Of a stretch of DNA of 64,000 nucleotides, positions 33,619 to 44,820 are shown one piece after another. Made by a program: the position numbers and the translations under genes. Numbering within the stretch: position 1 is the first letter of the stretch; the number at the start of each line of letters is the position of its first letter. The notes beneath the pieces are model-generated. The model did no database searches and was not told where the DNA came from. It saw only the letters and a list, made by a program, of their open reading frames with translations. Source of the stretch: Methylomonas montana (GTDB lineage: Bacteria > Pseudomonadota > Gammaproteobacteria > Methylococcales > Methylomonadaceae); contig NZ_CP129884.1 in the NCBI RefSeq assembly GCF_030490285.1, positions 2,418,001-2,482,000 of the forward strand, written 5' to 3'.

Positions 33619-34041
33619 ATGTCCAACTTCCAACTCCATCCCCAGCTAATCGAAGATTGTTTCAAGGTTGGCCAATTTGCACTATCGGAAATATTGATGA
33701 TGAACGACAGTCAGTATCCGTGGTTCATCCTGGTACCCAGGCGCAACCATATCAAAGAAATCTATCAGCTTAATCCGGCGGATCGTCAAACCCTGCAAGC
33801 CGAGTCGTGCCTGTTGGCGGAAGCGCTTGCCGAAATTTATCGGCCAGACAAACTCAATATTGCGGCTATCGGCAACCTGGTACCGCAACTGCATCTGCAT
33901 CATGTGGCACGTTACCAAACCGATAAAGCTTGGCCGGCACCCATATGGGGGAAATTTGCCAGTGTGCCATATGTCCCAACTGAAGCCGAGCAACGGATTA
34001 ACCAACTGCGCGAAGCGCTGGACCAGCATTTAGTGAATTAG
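33619..34041 (+). CDS. HIT-like domain protein
   Basis: Read from ATG 33619, giving 140 residues; the upstream GTG 33613 adds only two. NDSQYPWFILVPRR and QLHLHHVARYQTDKAWPAP identify a histidine-triad-like fold with the active histidines in HLHH. HIT proteins are nucleotide hydrolases or transferases; this short proteobacterial type has no known specific substrate. The gene stands alone between the EVE gene and an unknown gene. Confidence 0.88.
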   Translation: MSNFQLHPQLIEDCFKVGQFALSEILMMNDSQYPWFILVPRRNHIKEIYQLNPADRQTLQAESCLLAEALAEIYRPDKLNIAAIGNLVPQLHLHHVARYQTDKAWPAPIWGKFASVPYVPTEAEQRINQLREALDQHLVN

Positions 34042-34280
34042 CGCCACGACACACTCATCAATGTCTTGCGACTGGTAATGGGGAATCGAGTTACGTTGAT
34101 TAATCCAGACAAAATTAATCAATTTGTAGCTTCTGCTACATCGAAACCGACTGTTATGCTCTCGATCCGAGGCGAATACCCGCGAAAAAACGGCTATCCG
34201 TGTCGCTAATTTAGGGTTGGCCTCATTATTGAATGGCAGATTGGGTTTAATCCTATCTGCCAATCGATAAAGTACTAACC

Positions 34281-35213
34281 ATGAATTATATTTTCCCGCT
34301 GCCGCAGCCCGTTCGCCCCAAGCAATCCGGCAACGAGACAGCCATTTTTCCAGGTCACCGTTACCCGCTGCGCCCCGAAGCGATAGCAAACGGCACACCG
34401 GAATTAGCGCACGCGTTTCAAAACGGCCTGGTGGGCGCCTATCGCATTAGCCAGGATAAGGCCGAAGTCGAAGCGCTGGATTTAAACGCGCAGCCGTCTC
34501 AAGGCTTTGTTTGGGATACCGCCTTGCTCACCCCGCCGCTGCGTCGTTTGCTAGTGCCCGATCAAGAGCGGCCGTGTTCGGCGCCGAACAATCGTTTGAC
34601 ATTGATCGACGCCCGTCTCGATGTACCATCGGTTGAGATGGAGCATAACACGCCCACGTTGACGGTTACGCCGCGCTTCGAACTGGAATGGGATACTGAG
34701 GCTTACGCCAGTCAATTGGGTGTGGTGCGGTTGGTGGAATCGTTACGGGTCGTACACTTCGAGGACGGCGAATCTACGGTATTACTCGATACTGAAGCCG
34801 CTGGCGTTGGTCCGGTGTTGTATCTAAGCCAGGCAGTCGACCAGCAAGCGGTGATCCCCATATGCGCGTTTCAAGCGCAAGCCCAACAACAATGCATTGA
34901 ATACGGCAGTGCGGTGACGCAGCTCATTCCGGCCGAATTAGCCGGCAAAGCCGTCTCGTCGGTCAGCGTGCTGGAAAAATATACGGTTTATTTCATGCAA
35001 AATGCCGCGCCGGACCAGCCTGACCGCTATATCTGGGTGCCGGTACATTTGCCGGTGGTTTGGGGCTGGAGCATCCGGGTGCAACAGCGCTACGACGGCG
35101 TATGGGATATTTTTCGCAAGAAATTGATCATGCCGATGCCTTCGACCGAAGCACCAGCCTTGCCGCTCTGGCAAAGCAATTCGCTGCGCTGCCTGAGCTT
35201 GGCGGTCATGTGA
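34281..35213 (+). CDS. Hypothetical protein, 310 aa, paired with FAD amine oxidase
   Basis: The frame begins MNYIFPLPQPVRPKQSGNET and encodes a soluble, β-rich protein with segments such as TPRFELEWDTEAYASQLGVV and YIWVPVHLPVVWGWSIRVQQ. There is no signal peptide or membrane helix. I do not recognise a family. Its stop lies 5 bases before the ATG of the amine oxidase gene, so the two are co-transcribed and may act in one pathway, perhaps with the oxidase as catalytic partner. That link rests on position only. Confidence 0.65.
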   Translation: MNYIFPLPQPVRPKQSGNETAIFPGHRYPLRPEAIANGTPELAHAFQNGLVGAYRISQDKAEVEALDLNAQPSQGFVWDTALLTPPLRRLLVPDQERPCSAPNNRLTLIDARLDVPSVEMEHNTPTLTVTPRFELEWDTEAYASQLGVVRLVESLRVVHFEDGESTVLLDTEAAGVGPVLYLSQAVDQQAVIPICAFQAQAQQQCIEYGSAVTQLIPAELAGKAVSSVSVLEKYTVYFMQNAAPDQPDRYIWVPVHLPVVWGWSIRVQQRYDGVWDIFRKKLIMPMPSTEAPALPLWQSNSLRCLSLAVM

Positions 35214-35218
35214 AGCCG

Positions 35219-36304
35219 ATGCTGGACGTAGCGATAGTCGGCGCTGGACTTTCCGGACTGGCCTTGGCCGAACGCTTGTTTGCCAGCAAGCCGAATTTGG
35301 CGATATTCGAAGCCCGCGACCGCTGTGGCGGCCGGATTTTATCGCAAGCAATTCCCTCCGCCCCTAATTTAAACGTCGATCTTGGGCCGACCTGGCTATG
35401 GCCCGACCAACAACCGCTTATCCGAGCCTTGGCGGAAAAACTGGGCTTACAACTGTTCAAGCAGTGGGATAGCGGTCACAGCCTTTATCAAATCAACGCA
35501 GGCAGCGAGCCGGCGCAATATACCGATAGCGAAACCCATCGTTCGGCGCGGCGAATCGAAGGCGGCTGCCAGCAATTGGTGACCGGCTTGCTGCAAGCGC
35601 TGCCAGATACCGTGCTGCATCTGCAACATCGTTTGCTGCGAGTCGCCAACCGCGGCACTCATGTCGAACTGGAGTTTTCCACCGCCGCCGGCCGCGAGTA
35701 TTATCAAGCACGCCAGCTGGTACTGGCTGCCCCGCCGCGTTTACTGGCCGAAAACATAGCTTTCGAGCCGGCCTTGGCGCCGAAATTGATGCGGATGATG
35801 CAGGATACGCCGACTTGGATGGCCGGCCATGCCAAAGCGCTGTTGGTTTATCAACAGGCATTCTGGCGGCAGCAAGGCTATTCCGGCAATGCCTTGCTGC
35901 ATTATCCGGGCGCGGTATTGGCAGAGGTTTACGATGCCAGCCCAGCGGCGGGCGAGTCGGCCGCCTTGTTCGGCTTCTTTGGCTTGCCGGCGGCGATTCG
36001 GGACTATTACCGAGACACGCTGGAAGATTTGGTAGTGCAACAAATGACCCGTTTATTTGGCGAGGCCGCCGCTAATCCCCAGCAAGTGCTGATTCAAGAT
36101 TGGAGCCAGGAAGCGTTTACCGCGACCGCGGACGATAGAATCGCGCCGCCCGCCCATCCCAGCTACGGCCATCTCTGGCTGCAATTGGATCATTGGCAGG
36201 ACAAACTGTATTTTTGCGGTACCGAAACGGCCGCCAGCGACGGCGGCTATCTGGAAGGGGCCTTGGTGGCCGCCGACCGGGTATTCAACGCCTTAACCCT
36301 GTAA
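35219..36304 (+). CDS. FAD-dependent amine oxidase family protein
   Basis: Read from ATG 35219, 361 residues starting MLDVAIVGAGLSGLALAERL, whose GxGxxG at the N-terminus binds the FAD adenosine. IFEARDRCGGRI supplies the acidic residue for the ribose and the following GGR motif; LGPTWLWPDQQ and the C-terminal FCGTETAASDGGYLEGALVA complete the flavin amine oxidase family pattern. The frame is open upstream to 35060 but that part overlaps the previous gene and is not family-like. The amine substrate is unknown. The length is at the short end for this family. Confidence 0.85.
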   Translation: MLDVAIVGAGLSGLALAERLFASKPNLAIFEARDRCGGRILSQAIPSAPNLNVDLGPTWLWPDQQPLIRALAEKLGLQLFKQWDSGHSLYQINAGSEPAQYTDSETHRSARRIEGGCQQLVTGLLQALPDTVLHLQHRLLRVANRGTHVELEFSTAAGREYYQARQLVLAAPPRLLAENIAFEPALAPKLMRMMQDTPTWMAGHAKALLVYQQAFWRQQGYSGNALLHYPGAVLAEVYDASPAAGESAALFGFFGLPAAIRDYYRDTLEDLVVQQMTRLFGEAAANPQQVLIQDWSQEAFTATADDRIAPPAHPSYGHLWLQLDHWQDKLYFCGTETAASDGGYLEGALVAADRVFNALTL

Positions 36305-36320
36305 TCGAAGGAGATTCCCC

Positions 36321-36782
36321 GTGACCCGCGAACAACAAAATATCGACAGCCTCGGACAATTTCATCGTTATATCGCCGAGCAAAAACCGCTATTGAAAAA
36401 ACACTACGAGCGGCTTCTGGCCGGGGACTTATCCCGCCAACAATGGGACGGCTGTTTTCAACGCAACGTGGTGGCAGTGTTGGAACAGGCATATCAAGAA
36501 GCGCTGGCACGGCTGTCCGCACTACCGTTCGATAGCGCCGCCACGTCGGTCGAGCGCGGATTATCCGAATTGACCAAGCAAGCGTTAGCGGCTTTCGACG
36601 GTTACGTCGACGAGTTTTTATTGTTTGTCGTCGATAAACATCGCACGTCTTGTGCGCTATCCAATTTTCCAGACGAACATAAGCCCGATAACACTTACGT
36701 CAACGAAGTTAGACGCGAGATAGCGGCACGCTGGCAAGACTTTGCATTAGACGTTAACGCTTATTTTTTGGAAAGGCGCTAA
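36321..36782 (+). CDS. Hypothetical helical protein, 153 aa
   Basis: The GTG start at 36321 follows AAGGAG at 36308-36313. The product is helical throughout (NIDSLGQFHRYIAEQKPLLK, VLEQAYQEALARLSAL, VNEVRREIAARWQDFALDVN) with no membrane segment. I do not recognise a family. It sits 16 bases after the amine oxidase gene and 24 before a glutathione S-transferase gene, probably in one operon. Confidence 0.65.
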   Translation: MTREQQNIDSLGQFHRYIAEQKPLLKKHYERLLAGDLSRQQWDGCFQRNVVAVLEQAYQEALARLSALPFDSAATSVERGLSELTKQALAAFDGYVDEFLLFVVDKHRTSCALSNFPDEHKPDNTYVNEVRREIAARWQDFALDVNAYFLERR

Positions 36783-36806
36783 TCCGATATTTACCCTAAA
36801 GGACAG

Positions 36807-37430
36807 ATGATGAAATTTTATATGACGCCCGGCTCCTGCACGACCGGTATCCATATCCTGCTGGAAGAGCTGGACCTGGTTTTCGAAGTTCAGCTGGTCA
36901 ATTTGCTGGCCGGCGATCAAAACGCTCCCGCCTATCTGGCAGTCAATCCCAAAGCCACCATACCGACACTGGTACGTAACGACGGCAGCGCATTGACCGA
37001 GTTCCAAGCGATCGCCTATTGGCTGGCGCGCAGCTATCCCAAGGCTAAATTATTACCCGGCGACCCGGACGGCGATGCCCGTGCCATCGAAATGATGGAT
37101 TATGCGGTCGGCACGCTGCATGGCCAGGGTTTTGCCCGGATTTTCACCACCGATAAATTCACACCCAACCCAGCCGATCATGAAGCGGTCAAAGCGCATG
37201 GTCGGGACATCGTCACCCAAGGTTTTGCTGTCCTTGACCAACTATTACCGACAGAAGGCTATGCGCTTGGCTTGTTCAGCATCGCTGACGCGGCTTTGTT
37301 CTATGTCGAGTTTTGGGCGGACAAGATCGGTATCCCGCTACCGGATAATTGCTTAAAACACTACCGTTTGATGCTGTCTCGCCCGGTCGTTAGACGCGTG
37401 TTGATGGAAGAAGGTTATCGCGTGGAGTAA
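36807..37430 (+). CDS. Glutathione S-transferase family protein
   Basis: The 207-residue product has the thioredoxin-like N-terminal domain MKFYMTPGSCTTGIHILLEE with Ser/Cys near residue 9-11, the cis-Pro strand VNPKATIPTLV, and LTEFQAIAYWLAR, which binds the glutathione γ-glutamyl end. The all-helical C-terminal domain contains FSIADAALFYVEFWAD, with the family's N-capping box Asp. It belongs to the bacterial GST group that begins with an MxYxxPGxC pattern. AAAGGACAG precedes the ATG; the second ATG (36810) is equally possible. Function: detoxification or conjugation, substrate unknown. Confidence 0.9.
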   Translation: MMKFYMTPGSCTTGIHILLEELDLVFEVQLVNLLAGDQNAPAYLAVNPKATIPTLVRNDGSALTEFQAIAYWLARSYPKAKLLPGDPDGDARAIEMMDYAVGTLHGQGFARIFTTDKFTPNPADHEAVKAHGRDIVTQGFAVLDQLLPTEGYALGLFSIADAALFYVEFWADKIGIPLPDNCLKHYRLMLSRPVVRRVLMEEGYRVE

Positions 37431-37500
37431 GGACCATCATTGATAACAAATCCACGAAGACTTGCCTATCGATAACTTAGCGGAGGTAGCCTAGACAAGC

Positions 37501-37522
37501 CCCCCCCGGCGTTGCCGAGGGG
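37501..37522. terminator. GC-rich hairpin between GST and peptide genes
   Basis: CCCC and CGGC on the left pair with GCCG and GGGG on the right around the loop GTT, with one mismatch. It lies between the convergent GST (+) and small peptide (-) genes and could stop both, although neither strand shows a good T-run after it. Confidence 0.4.
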
Positions 37523-37542
37523 AGATTTAACACCTCGTTACT

Positions 37543-37755
37543 TTACCGATACGGCACTCTTGGCATATCCCGCTCTACCTTGGGATGGCTTTTCGACAAG
37601 GGAATATATTCCGACACATTAGCGATAGCCCCGCCATGCACCTGCCCAATTTCCTCGGCCGAGAGTTCCACTCCGATGGTGCCGGACATTAGTGCCGCAC
37701 CTGTATTTCCTACCACGGTAACGCCAGTTATTGCAATATAGTGTTGCTGATTCAT
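37543..37755 (-). CDS. Small peptide with double-glycine leader motif
   Basis: Read from the ATG at 37755, which has GGAGAG 6 bases before, giving 70 residues. The middle contains ELSAEEIGQVHGG, the pattern of a double-glycine leader cut by C39 peptidase/ABC exporters. Before it is a hydrophobic Gly/Ala-rich region (ITGVTVVGNTGAALMSGTIG) and after it a 28-residue polar tail (AIANVSEYIPLSKSHPKVER). In classical precursors the leader is at the very N-terminus; here it is about 42 residues long, and no exporter or modification enzyme is adjacent. It could be a bacteriocin or RiPP precursor whose machinery is elsewhere. Confidence in the gene is fair, in the function low. Confidence 0.55.
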   Translation of the reverse strand: MNQQHYIAITGVTVVGNTGAALMSGTIGVELSAEEIGQVHGGAIANVSEYIPLSKSHPKVERDMPRVPYR

Positions 37756-37767
37756 TTTTCTCTCCAA

Positions 37768-38106
37768 ATCTGATTAACCCCTATTAGAAGTATCATGCTC
37801 TCTGCCCATTCCAAACAAATGCTGATACAGAGAGCATTGATCGACTAAACCATCGTGCGGGATTCAATATAGCCAGATGATCACGCCGATCCTATCGACT
37901 TATTCACAATTGAACTATGAATTAGTTGATTTACCTGACCCGGAAAACTTGAAGGGCGTGTTTACGAAATTCATTTGCGCTGCCAGCCTTCGTCGACGCC
38001 AGTAGAGCAAGCGGCCGCCAAAATATTTATGCCGAGTTAAGGATTAACAAGACAAGCGCCGGATTTTCAAGGAGAATAGTCGACTCTTTTCCGTTCGCTA
38101 CACCGC
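37768..38106. other. Intergenic region, no gene seen
   Basis: A 339-base gap lies between the divergent peptide gene and the spermidine-synthase-like gene. It should contain both promoters. AAGGAGAATA at 38078-38087 lies about 20 bases before the annotated start at 38107, which hints that translation of that gene may start slightly upstream. Nothing else stands out. Confidence 0.45.
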
Positions 38107-38906
38107 ATGTACAAATATGAAGGCCTGGTGGTGCACCAAAGCCACGATGACGAAGGCATCATAGAAATCGTTGATAAGGAAGGCGTCAGAGCCTTGCATT
38201 TTGGTTCCCATGCTCGGCAAAGCAGCATGCTGCTGGCCGAACCCGACCGCCTGCACTCCTTGTATGCAAGAGCAATGATGGCTGGTCTGCTGTTCCATGA
38301 CACGCCCCGTGAAGTGTTGATGATAGGCTTGGGCGGCGGCACTATCGCCAAGTTTTTGCTGCATCAGTTTGCCGATTGCCGGCTGAAAGTGGTCGAGTTT
38401 CGCAGCAGCGTCTTAAAAGTTGCCCGCAGCCATTTCGGCCTGCCCTTCGATCAGCGCCTGAAAATCAAGATTGGTTGCGGCGCCCAACACGTCCACCAGG
38501 CTAGCCAAACTCAAAGCGAGCAACACGATTTAATCGTCATCGACGCTTACGATCATGCCGGCATGGCCCCGGAAGTCAGCAGCGAAACTTTTTTCGACAA
38601 TTGCCGAACCTTGTTGACTAAGGACGGTCTGCTGGTGATCAATTTGTGGGGCACCGACAAGGATCTGTTCCAACAAGTGGTCTGGAATATGGGCCGGGTG
38701 TTTGATCGGCGCATGCTGTTTCTACCGGTGCGTGGACGCGGCAACATCATCGGCTTCGCGTTTGGCGAAACAAGACCCAAGCCAACTTTAAAGCAGTTGA
38801 TAGACCATGCCAAACGCCTGGAACTGCAATATCAACTGGAATTTCCCACCTATTTGCTGGACCTTAAGCGCCACAACGCCAACGTATTCAACCGGATAAT
38901 CAAATC

Positions 38907-38910
<4 letters not shown>
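38107..38910 (+). CDS. Spermidine/spermine synthase-like protein
   Basis: The 267-residue protein has the class I methyltransferase-like fold of polyamine synthases: [19 protein letters not shown] (nucleotide-binding loop), [13 protein letters not shown] with the acidic ribose ligand, and [20 protein letters not shown] carrying the catalytic Asp motif. The N-terminal β-domain of full SpeE is short. Many such proteins are spermidine-synthase-like without proven activity. The stop overlaps the GTG start of the YgiQ gene (GTGA), so they are coupled. Confidence 0.8.
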
Positions 38911-41108
<2,198 letters not shown>

Positions 41109-41130
41109 GGATAAGCCTTATGAATTAAGG

Positions 41131-42417
41131 CTAAATAGCGACTATTTGCTTGTCATGACCATGCGTATTTAAGATATTTTGGTATAAAGCAATATACTTA
41201 GTTACGACAACATTGCTATCAAACTCACGAAGAATCTTGGCTCGGGCATTTAATGCTAATTCGGAATAATTAGTTGCGTTCAACACCCATTCGATTCCTT
41301 GGGCTAAATCTTTACTTTCAAAAGGTCTAGCCAAATAACCGTTAATTTGGTGTTCTATCATGTCGCCATTTCCGCCAATATCAAACGCAACAACAGGTGT
41401 GCCGCATGCCAGGCTTTCCATGATGGTATTGGATAAATTTTCCTGAAGGCTCGGTACAACCACTACATCGGCAGCGTTATAAAGTACCCGTAGACTTAAA
41501 TCATCTGACAAATATCCAACGTAATGAGTATTAAATCCGAACTTAGGCGCATCTTTCGGCAGACCACTGCCAAAAACGACAACTTCAATATTTCTGTTTT
41601 CTAAAAGGTGTAATGCACTACATAGTTCCTTATAGCCTTTATTAATATCGCTGACCGCTTTCACGGCTCCAAAAACAACCAACTTCTTATTTAATGGCAA
41701 ATTCAATAATTCTCTAGCAGACGTTTTATCAATCGGTGAAAACGTCGTACTATCAATCAAATTAGGTAAATGAACAATCCGTTTGCTAGCAAGCAATTTA
41801 CTTTCTGTTGCACAACTTGCAATCCAACGACTTAGTCCAACTAATGTTAAGTTCGAAATCTTTGAATAAGTCTTATCTTTTTTAAAAAATAGTATACGAC
41901 TTAAATCCATTCCGAAATCAGAACCTAATCGAGGACAACGCCCGCACTTTTCCTTATAACGATCGCAATCCCACATAACATGGCAACCACCTGTAAACGC
42001 CCAGTTATCATGCAAACTCCAAACAATTGGAACTTTGATATTGGCAATATCTTCAATGCGTATCATCCCACCACAAACCCAGTGTAAATGGACAATATCA
42101 GGCTTCAAGGCATTAATTCTTTCAGATACGCCGGTAAAGGGGAACCAAGCAGCTGAAAACAAAGTTCCGCTACGTTTTTTATAGAGCTTAACCGGCAATA
42201 GATCAAAAGTAGGTAAAAGTTTAGAAAACGCGTATTTAATTTTAGATTCATCACTTAGAACAGTGTAGTCGTCAGTCACTTTTGTTAGTACTAACATTTG
42301 ACTATTTATTCCAGATCCTATTAATGCATTATGCAAACGACGCGCTGCCTTTGCTGCACCGCCAATATTATCAGAAGCATTAACTATCAAAACTTTCAAG
42401 CCGTCACCACACGACAT
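41131..42417 (-). CDS. Glycosyltransferase family 4
   Basis: The 428-residue protein has a GT-B fold: N-terminal VLIVNASDNIGGAAKAARRL, HLHWVCGGM, and the C-terminal nucleotide-sugar site ESLACGTPVVAFDIGG with the Glu-x7-Glu-like element and NGYLARPFESKDLAQGI. A cysteine motif CDRYKEKCGRCPRLG near residue 150 is typical of WcaC/WcaK-type transferases that add sugars to exopolysaccharide repeats. It overlaps the deacetylase gene by 22 bases and is the last gene of the AT-rich cluster, converging on ygiQ. Confidence 0.9.
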   Translation of the reverse strand: MSCGDGLKVLIVNASDNIGGAAKAARRLHNALIGSGINSQMLVLTKVTDDYTVLSDESKIKYAFSKLLPTFDLLPVKLYKKRSGTLFSAAWFPFTGVSERINALKPDIVHLHWVCGGMIRIEDIANIKVPIVWSLHDNWAFTGGCHVMWDCDRYKEKCGRCPRLGSDFGMDLSRILFFKKDKTYSKISNLTLVGLSRWIASCATESKLLASKRIVHLPNLIDSTTFSPIDKTSARELLNLPLNKKLVVFGAVKAVSDINKGYKELCSALHLLENRNIEVVVFGSGLPKDAPKFGFNTHYVGYLSDDLSLRVLYNAADVVVVPSLQENLSNTIMESLACGTPVVAFDIGGNGDMIEHQINGYLARPFESKDLAQGIEWVLNATNYSELALNARAKILREFDSNVVVTKYIALYQNILNTHGHDKQIVAI

Positions 42418-43352
42418 TTTAAAAACTGTTTCATTGAGCGAAAATTAAAATTCGACCATAAAAATTGATTTGTTAGCATCACCCTTGGAAGTGATAATAA
42501 ATGATCAGAATGTTCGGAGAATATATTTCCAAATCTTGTAGTTACTGCGGTTCTAAATCCTAACTCTTTAACTATCCTGAACTCTCGTTCTCCAGCTTCA
42601 ATTCGCCCTCCAAAAGGATAACAAAAATGCTCAACTTGTGTGCCGATATGGGACTCAATAATTACTTTACTATCAATTATTTCTTTAGTTAAATTCTTAT
42701 TTGAAAGCCCAGATAGCGCATGATGATTTACAGTGTGCGCGCCTATGGTGGCTAAGGGGCTTTCACTAATTTCTTTAAGTTGCTTCCATGAAATTACTAA
42801 ATCAAAGAACTGCCCGCTCCAGTCAAATGGACCCGATTTAAACAATTTATTAAGTGAATGGAGAAAGCATTCATTAGGCAAATCAATGATTATTTTTCTA
42901 AGAGTCATAAATGCGTCAATTTTTTGTTTTTTCGTCTCACACTTGAAATTTAGTCCGTTAGTCAAAGATATCGAATCAGATTGAGCAATCATGTCTTCCA
43001 ATACATGCCACCATAAAATTACAGACTTGTCAGGAAAAGATGTGGTTACGTAAATAACAAACGGAATATTAAATTTTTTGAAAATAGGATACGCGTAGGT
43101 AAAGTTATCAGCGTATCCGTCATCTAGGGTCATAACAATCAACTTTGATGCTTTTGTATCCATAGAAAGGATATTGTGCAAATCATCGAGACTGACGAAG
43201 GCATACCCTCTATGTAGAGCGCCAACAATGAATGTTTCCAAGAATTCTGGGGAAACTTTCAGATTCTCATTAGGCGGCAATTTATTAGGCTCAAGTGGAA
43301 AAACACGATGAAGCATAATAATAGTTGCTATACCCTTATATAGACTTAACAT
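42396..43352 (-). CDS. Polysaccharide deacetylase family protein
   Basis: The 318-residue protein is a NodB-type carbohydrate esterase 4: MTLDDGYADN (motif 1, Asp pair) near residue 75 and GAHTVNHHALSG (motif 2, His for zinc) near 205, then CYPFGG near 250. There is no signal peptide, so it may act on a lipid-linked or nucleotide-linked sugar in the cytoplasm. It overlaps its neighbours at both ends, within the glycan operon. Confidence 0.88.
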   Translation of the reverse strand: MLSLYKGIATIIMLHRVFPLEPNKLPPNENLKVSPEFLETFIVGALHRGYAFVSLDDLHNILSMDTKASKLIVMTLDDGYADNFTYAYPIFKKFNIPFVIYVTTSFPDKSVILWWHVLEDMIAQSDSISLTNGLNFKCETKKQKIDAFMTLRKIIIDLPNECFLHSLNKLFKSGPFDWSGQFFDLVISWKQLKEISESPLATIGAHTVNHHALSGLSNKNLTKEIIDSKVIIESHIGTQVEHFCYPFGGRIEAGEREFRIVKELGFRTAVTTRFGNIFSEHSDHLLSLPRVMLTNQFLWSNFNFRSMKQFLKCRVVTA

Positions 43353-44155
43353 TAAAGCCGATATCCATAAATATTAAGCTGCAAATCCATGGACATTGGA
43401 GCGAAGTTTTGTAGAAACGGCTTATTTATTTTTGACACAGTTTCTAAGAAGTATCGAAATCCCTGCTGCTCTAAAATTCTTAACATATTGGAAAGAGTTT
43501 GAGGCTTATTTTCTAATGAATGATACTCAATAAAAATATTTTGAACTCGATCAAGCTGGCTTGCACAATCTGCCAAAACCTCAACTTCTGCTCCTTCTAT
43601 ATCTATTTTAAGCAAATCGATTCTTTCTTCCAGAAGAAGATATTCTTTAAGCCTAACACTTTCTACATTTAAAACCCCTTCTTTTAAAATAGTACCGCCA
43701 TCCGCCCCATCAGATAAAAAACACACCCCATTATTATTAATCCATACTGCCTTATTAACGAGACAAACATCTTCTAGGTGATTACTTTCTACATTTTTCT
43801 GCAAAAAACTAAATATTTTTTTATCCGGCTCAAATGCGACTATCTTAGAATTTTTATATTGTTTTTTAAAAAACAATATACTCATACCTATGTTTGCTCC
43901 ACAGTCATAAATAACAGGCGAAGATGTTATGGCCGGAAAGCTATAGGATTCATCAACAAAAATATCCTTATATTGCCAAACGAAACTTGGGCCATCGACT
44001 ATGTCAACATTGAAGCCATTAAAATTTATATTATAAAATGGGTAGTACCGGTGGCTCTTTTCATAAAGATAAGATAATTTATAAAATGTATATAAATTAG
44101 GCTGTGTAAAACATCTATATAACGGTCGAAATGAGTCATTAATTAAGCGGAGCAT
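43352..44155 (-). CDS. FkbM-family methyltransferase
   Basis: The 267-residue protein has the FkbM signature: VIYDCGANIGMSILFFKKQY (SAM-binding loop), IVAFEPDKKIFSFLQKNV and DLLKIDIEGAEVEVLAD. FkbM-type enzymes O-methylate sugars or polyketides. In this cluster a sugar of the surface glycan is the likely substrate. It overlaps the next methyltransferase gene by 13 bases and shares a one-base junction with the deacetylase. Confidence 0.88.
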   Translation of the reverse strand: MLRLINDSFRPLYRCFTQPNLYTFYKLSYLYEKSHRYYPFYNINFNGFNVDIVDGPSFVWQYKDIFVDESYSFPAITSSPVIYDCGANIGMSILFFKKQYKNSKIVAFEPDKKIFSFLQKNVESNHLEDVCLVNKAVWINNNGVCFLSDGADGGTILKEGVLNVESVRLKEYLLLEERIDLLKIDIEGAEVEVLADCASQLDRVQNIFIEYHSLENKPQTLSNMLRILEQQGFRYFLETVSKINKPFLQNFAPMSMDLQLNIYGYRL

Positions 44156-44820
44156 TTTTTTGCCATCACAGTAATTAGAATTTGATAGTCTTGATCCTTA
44201 AACAACAATTCTTCTAGTGTTAATTCATCAGCGGCTAAGCCATGAAGAAACGAAATTGCGGCAAGAACGTTCCCATAAAAATCAACCTGTACATTTCCAA
44301 CGCCAAATACTTCTTCAAATAATTTTCGTATAGAAAGATCTGTGAATCGCCAATAATCCCCCCACCTATCCATATCGTAACGAGAAATTTGACAAATTCC
44401 TGCAACCGTAACAAGGGCAATACCATTTTCCTTGAGAACATAATGAATACCCTTAATTGCGCCTTTAACATCATATATAAAATTAAGTGTTTGAGTGCAA
44501 ATAAAACAGTCTATTTTGCCGTATGGAAGAGTTTCTACATTGACTAAATCGCCTACGATAGTAGCTTTTGGATTATCGTTTGCATAGTGGAGCACTTCAA
44601 AAATACTCCCGATGACGCCAAATTTTTTACTGTAGACATCATCAGAAACTTCCATAATTGTCCCATTTATAACGCCTTTATTTGAATCTAAAAATTTCTC
44701 GATAAAAAAACGATCAATAGGAAGCCCTCTATCTAGGCCAAATACTTTTGAAATAGGCTTTGTAATACGAAGGTTGAACCAATTTGGTTTATTGATTATC
44801 CTGAGCAACATTTTTTTCAC
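44143..44820 (-). CDS. Class I SAM-dependent methyltransferase
   Basis: The 225-residue protein has a weak SAM loop (TIMEVSDDVYSKKFG), the acidic motif TIVGDLVNVETLPYGKIDCF and the post-motif GAIKGIHYVLKENGIALVTV, typical of the Methyltransf_11 group. WGDYWRFTDLSIRKLFEEVF is characteristic of methyltransferases encoded in glycan clusters. It overlaps the glycosyltransferase gene upstream by 4 bases. Confidence 0.8.
   Translation of the reverse strand: MKKMLLRIINKPNWFNLRITKPISKVFGLDRGLPIDRFFIEKFLDSNKGVINGTIMEVSDDVYSKKFGVIGSIFEVLHYANDNPKATIVGDLVNVETLPYGKIDCFICTQTLNFIYDVKGAIKGIHYVLKENGIALVTVAGICQISRYDMDRWGDYWRFTDLSIRKLFEEVFGVGNVQVDFYGNVLAAISFLHGLAADELTLEELLFKDQDYQILITVMAKKCSA

Noticed and set aside
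35060-35218. N-terminal extension of the amine oxidase frame
   Set aside because: It overlaps the upstream gene and precedes the family start; the flavin-binding strand begins at ATG 35219.
37501-37522. Strong terminator call for the GC-rich hairpin
   Set aside because: Kept only at low confidence: the stem is good but no T-run follows on either strand.
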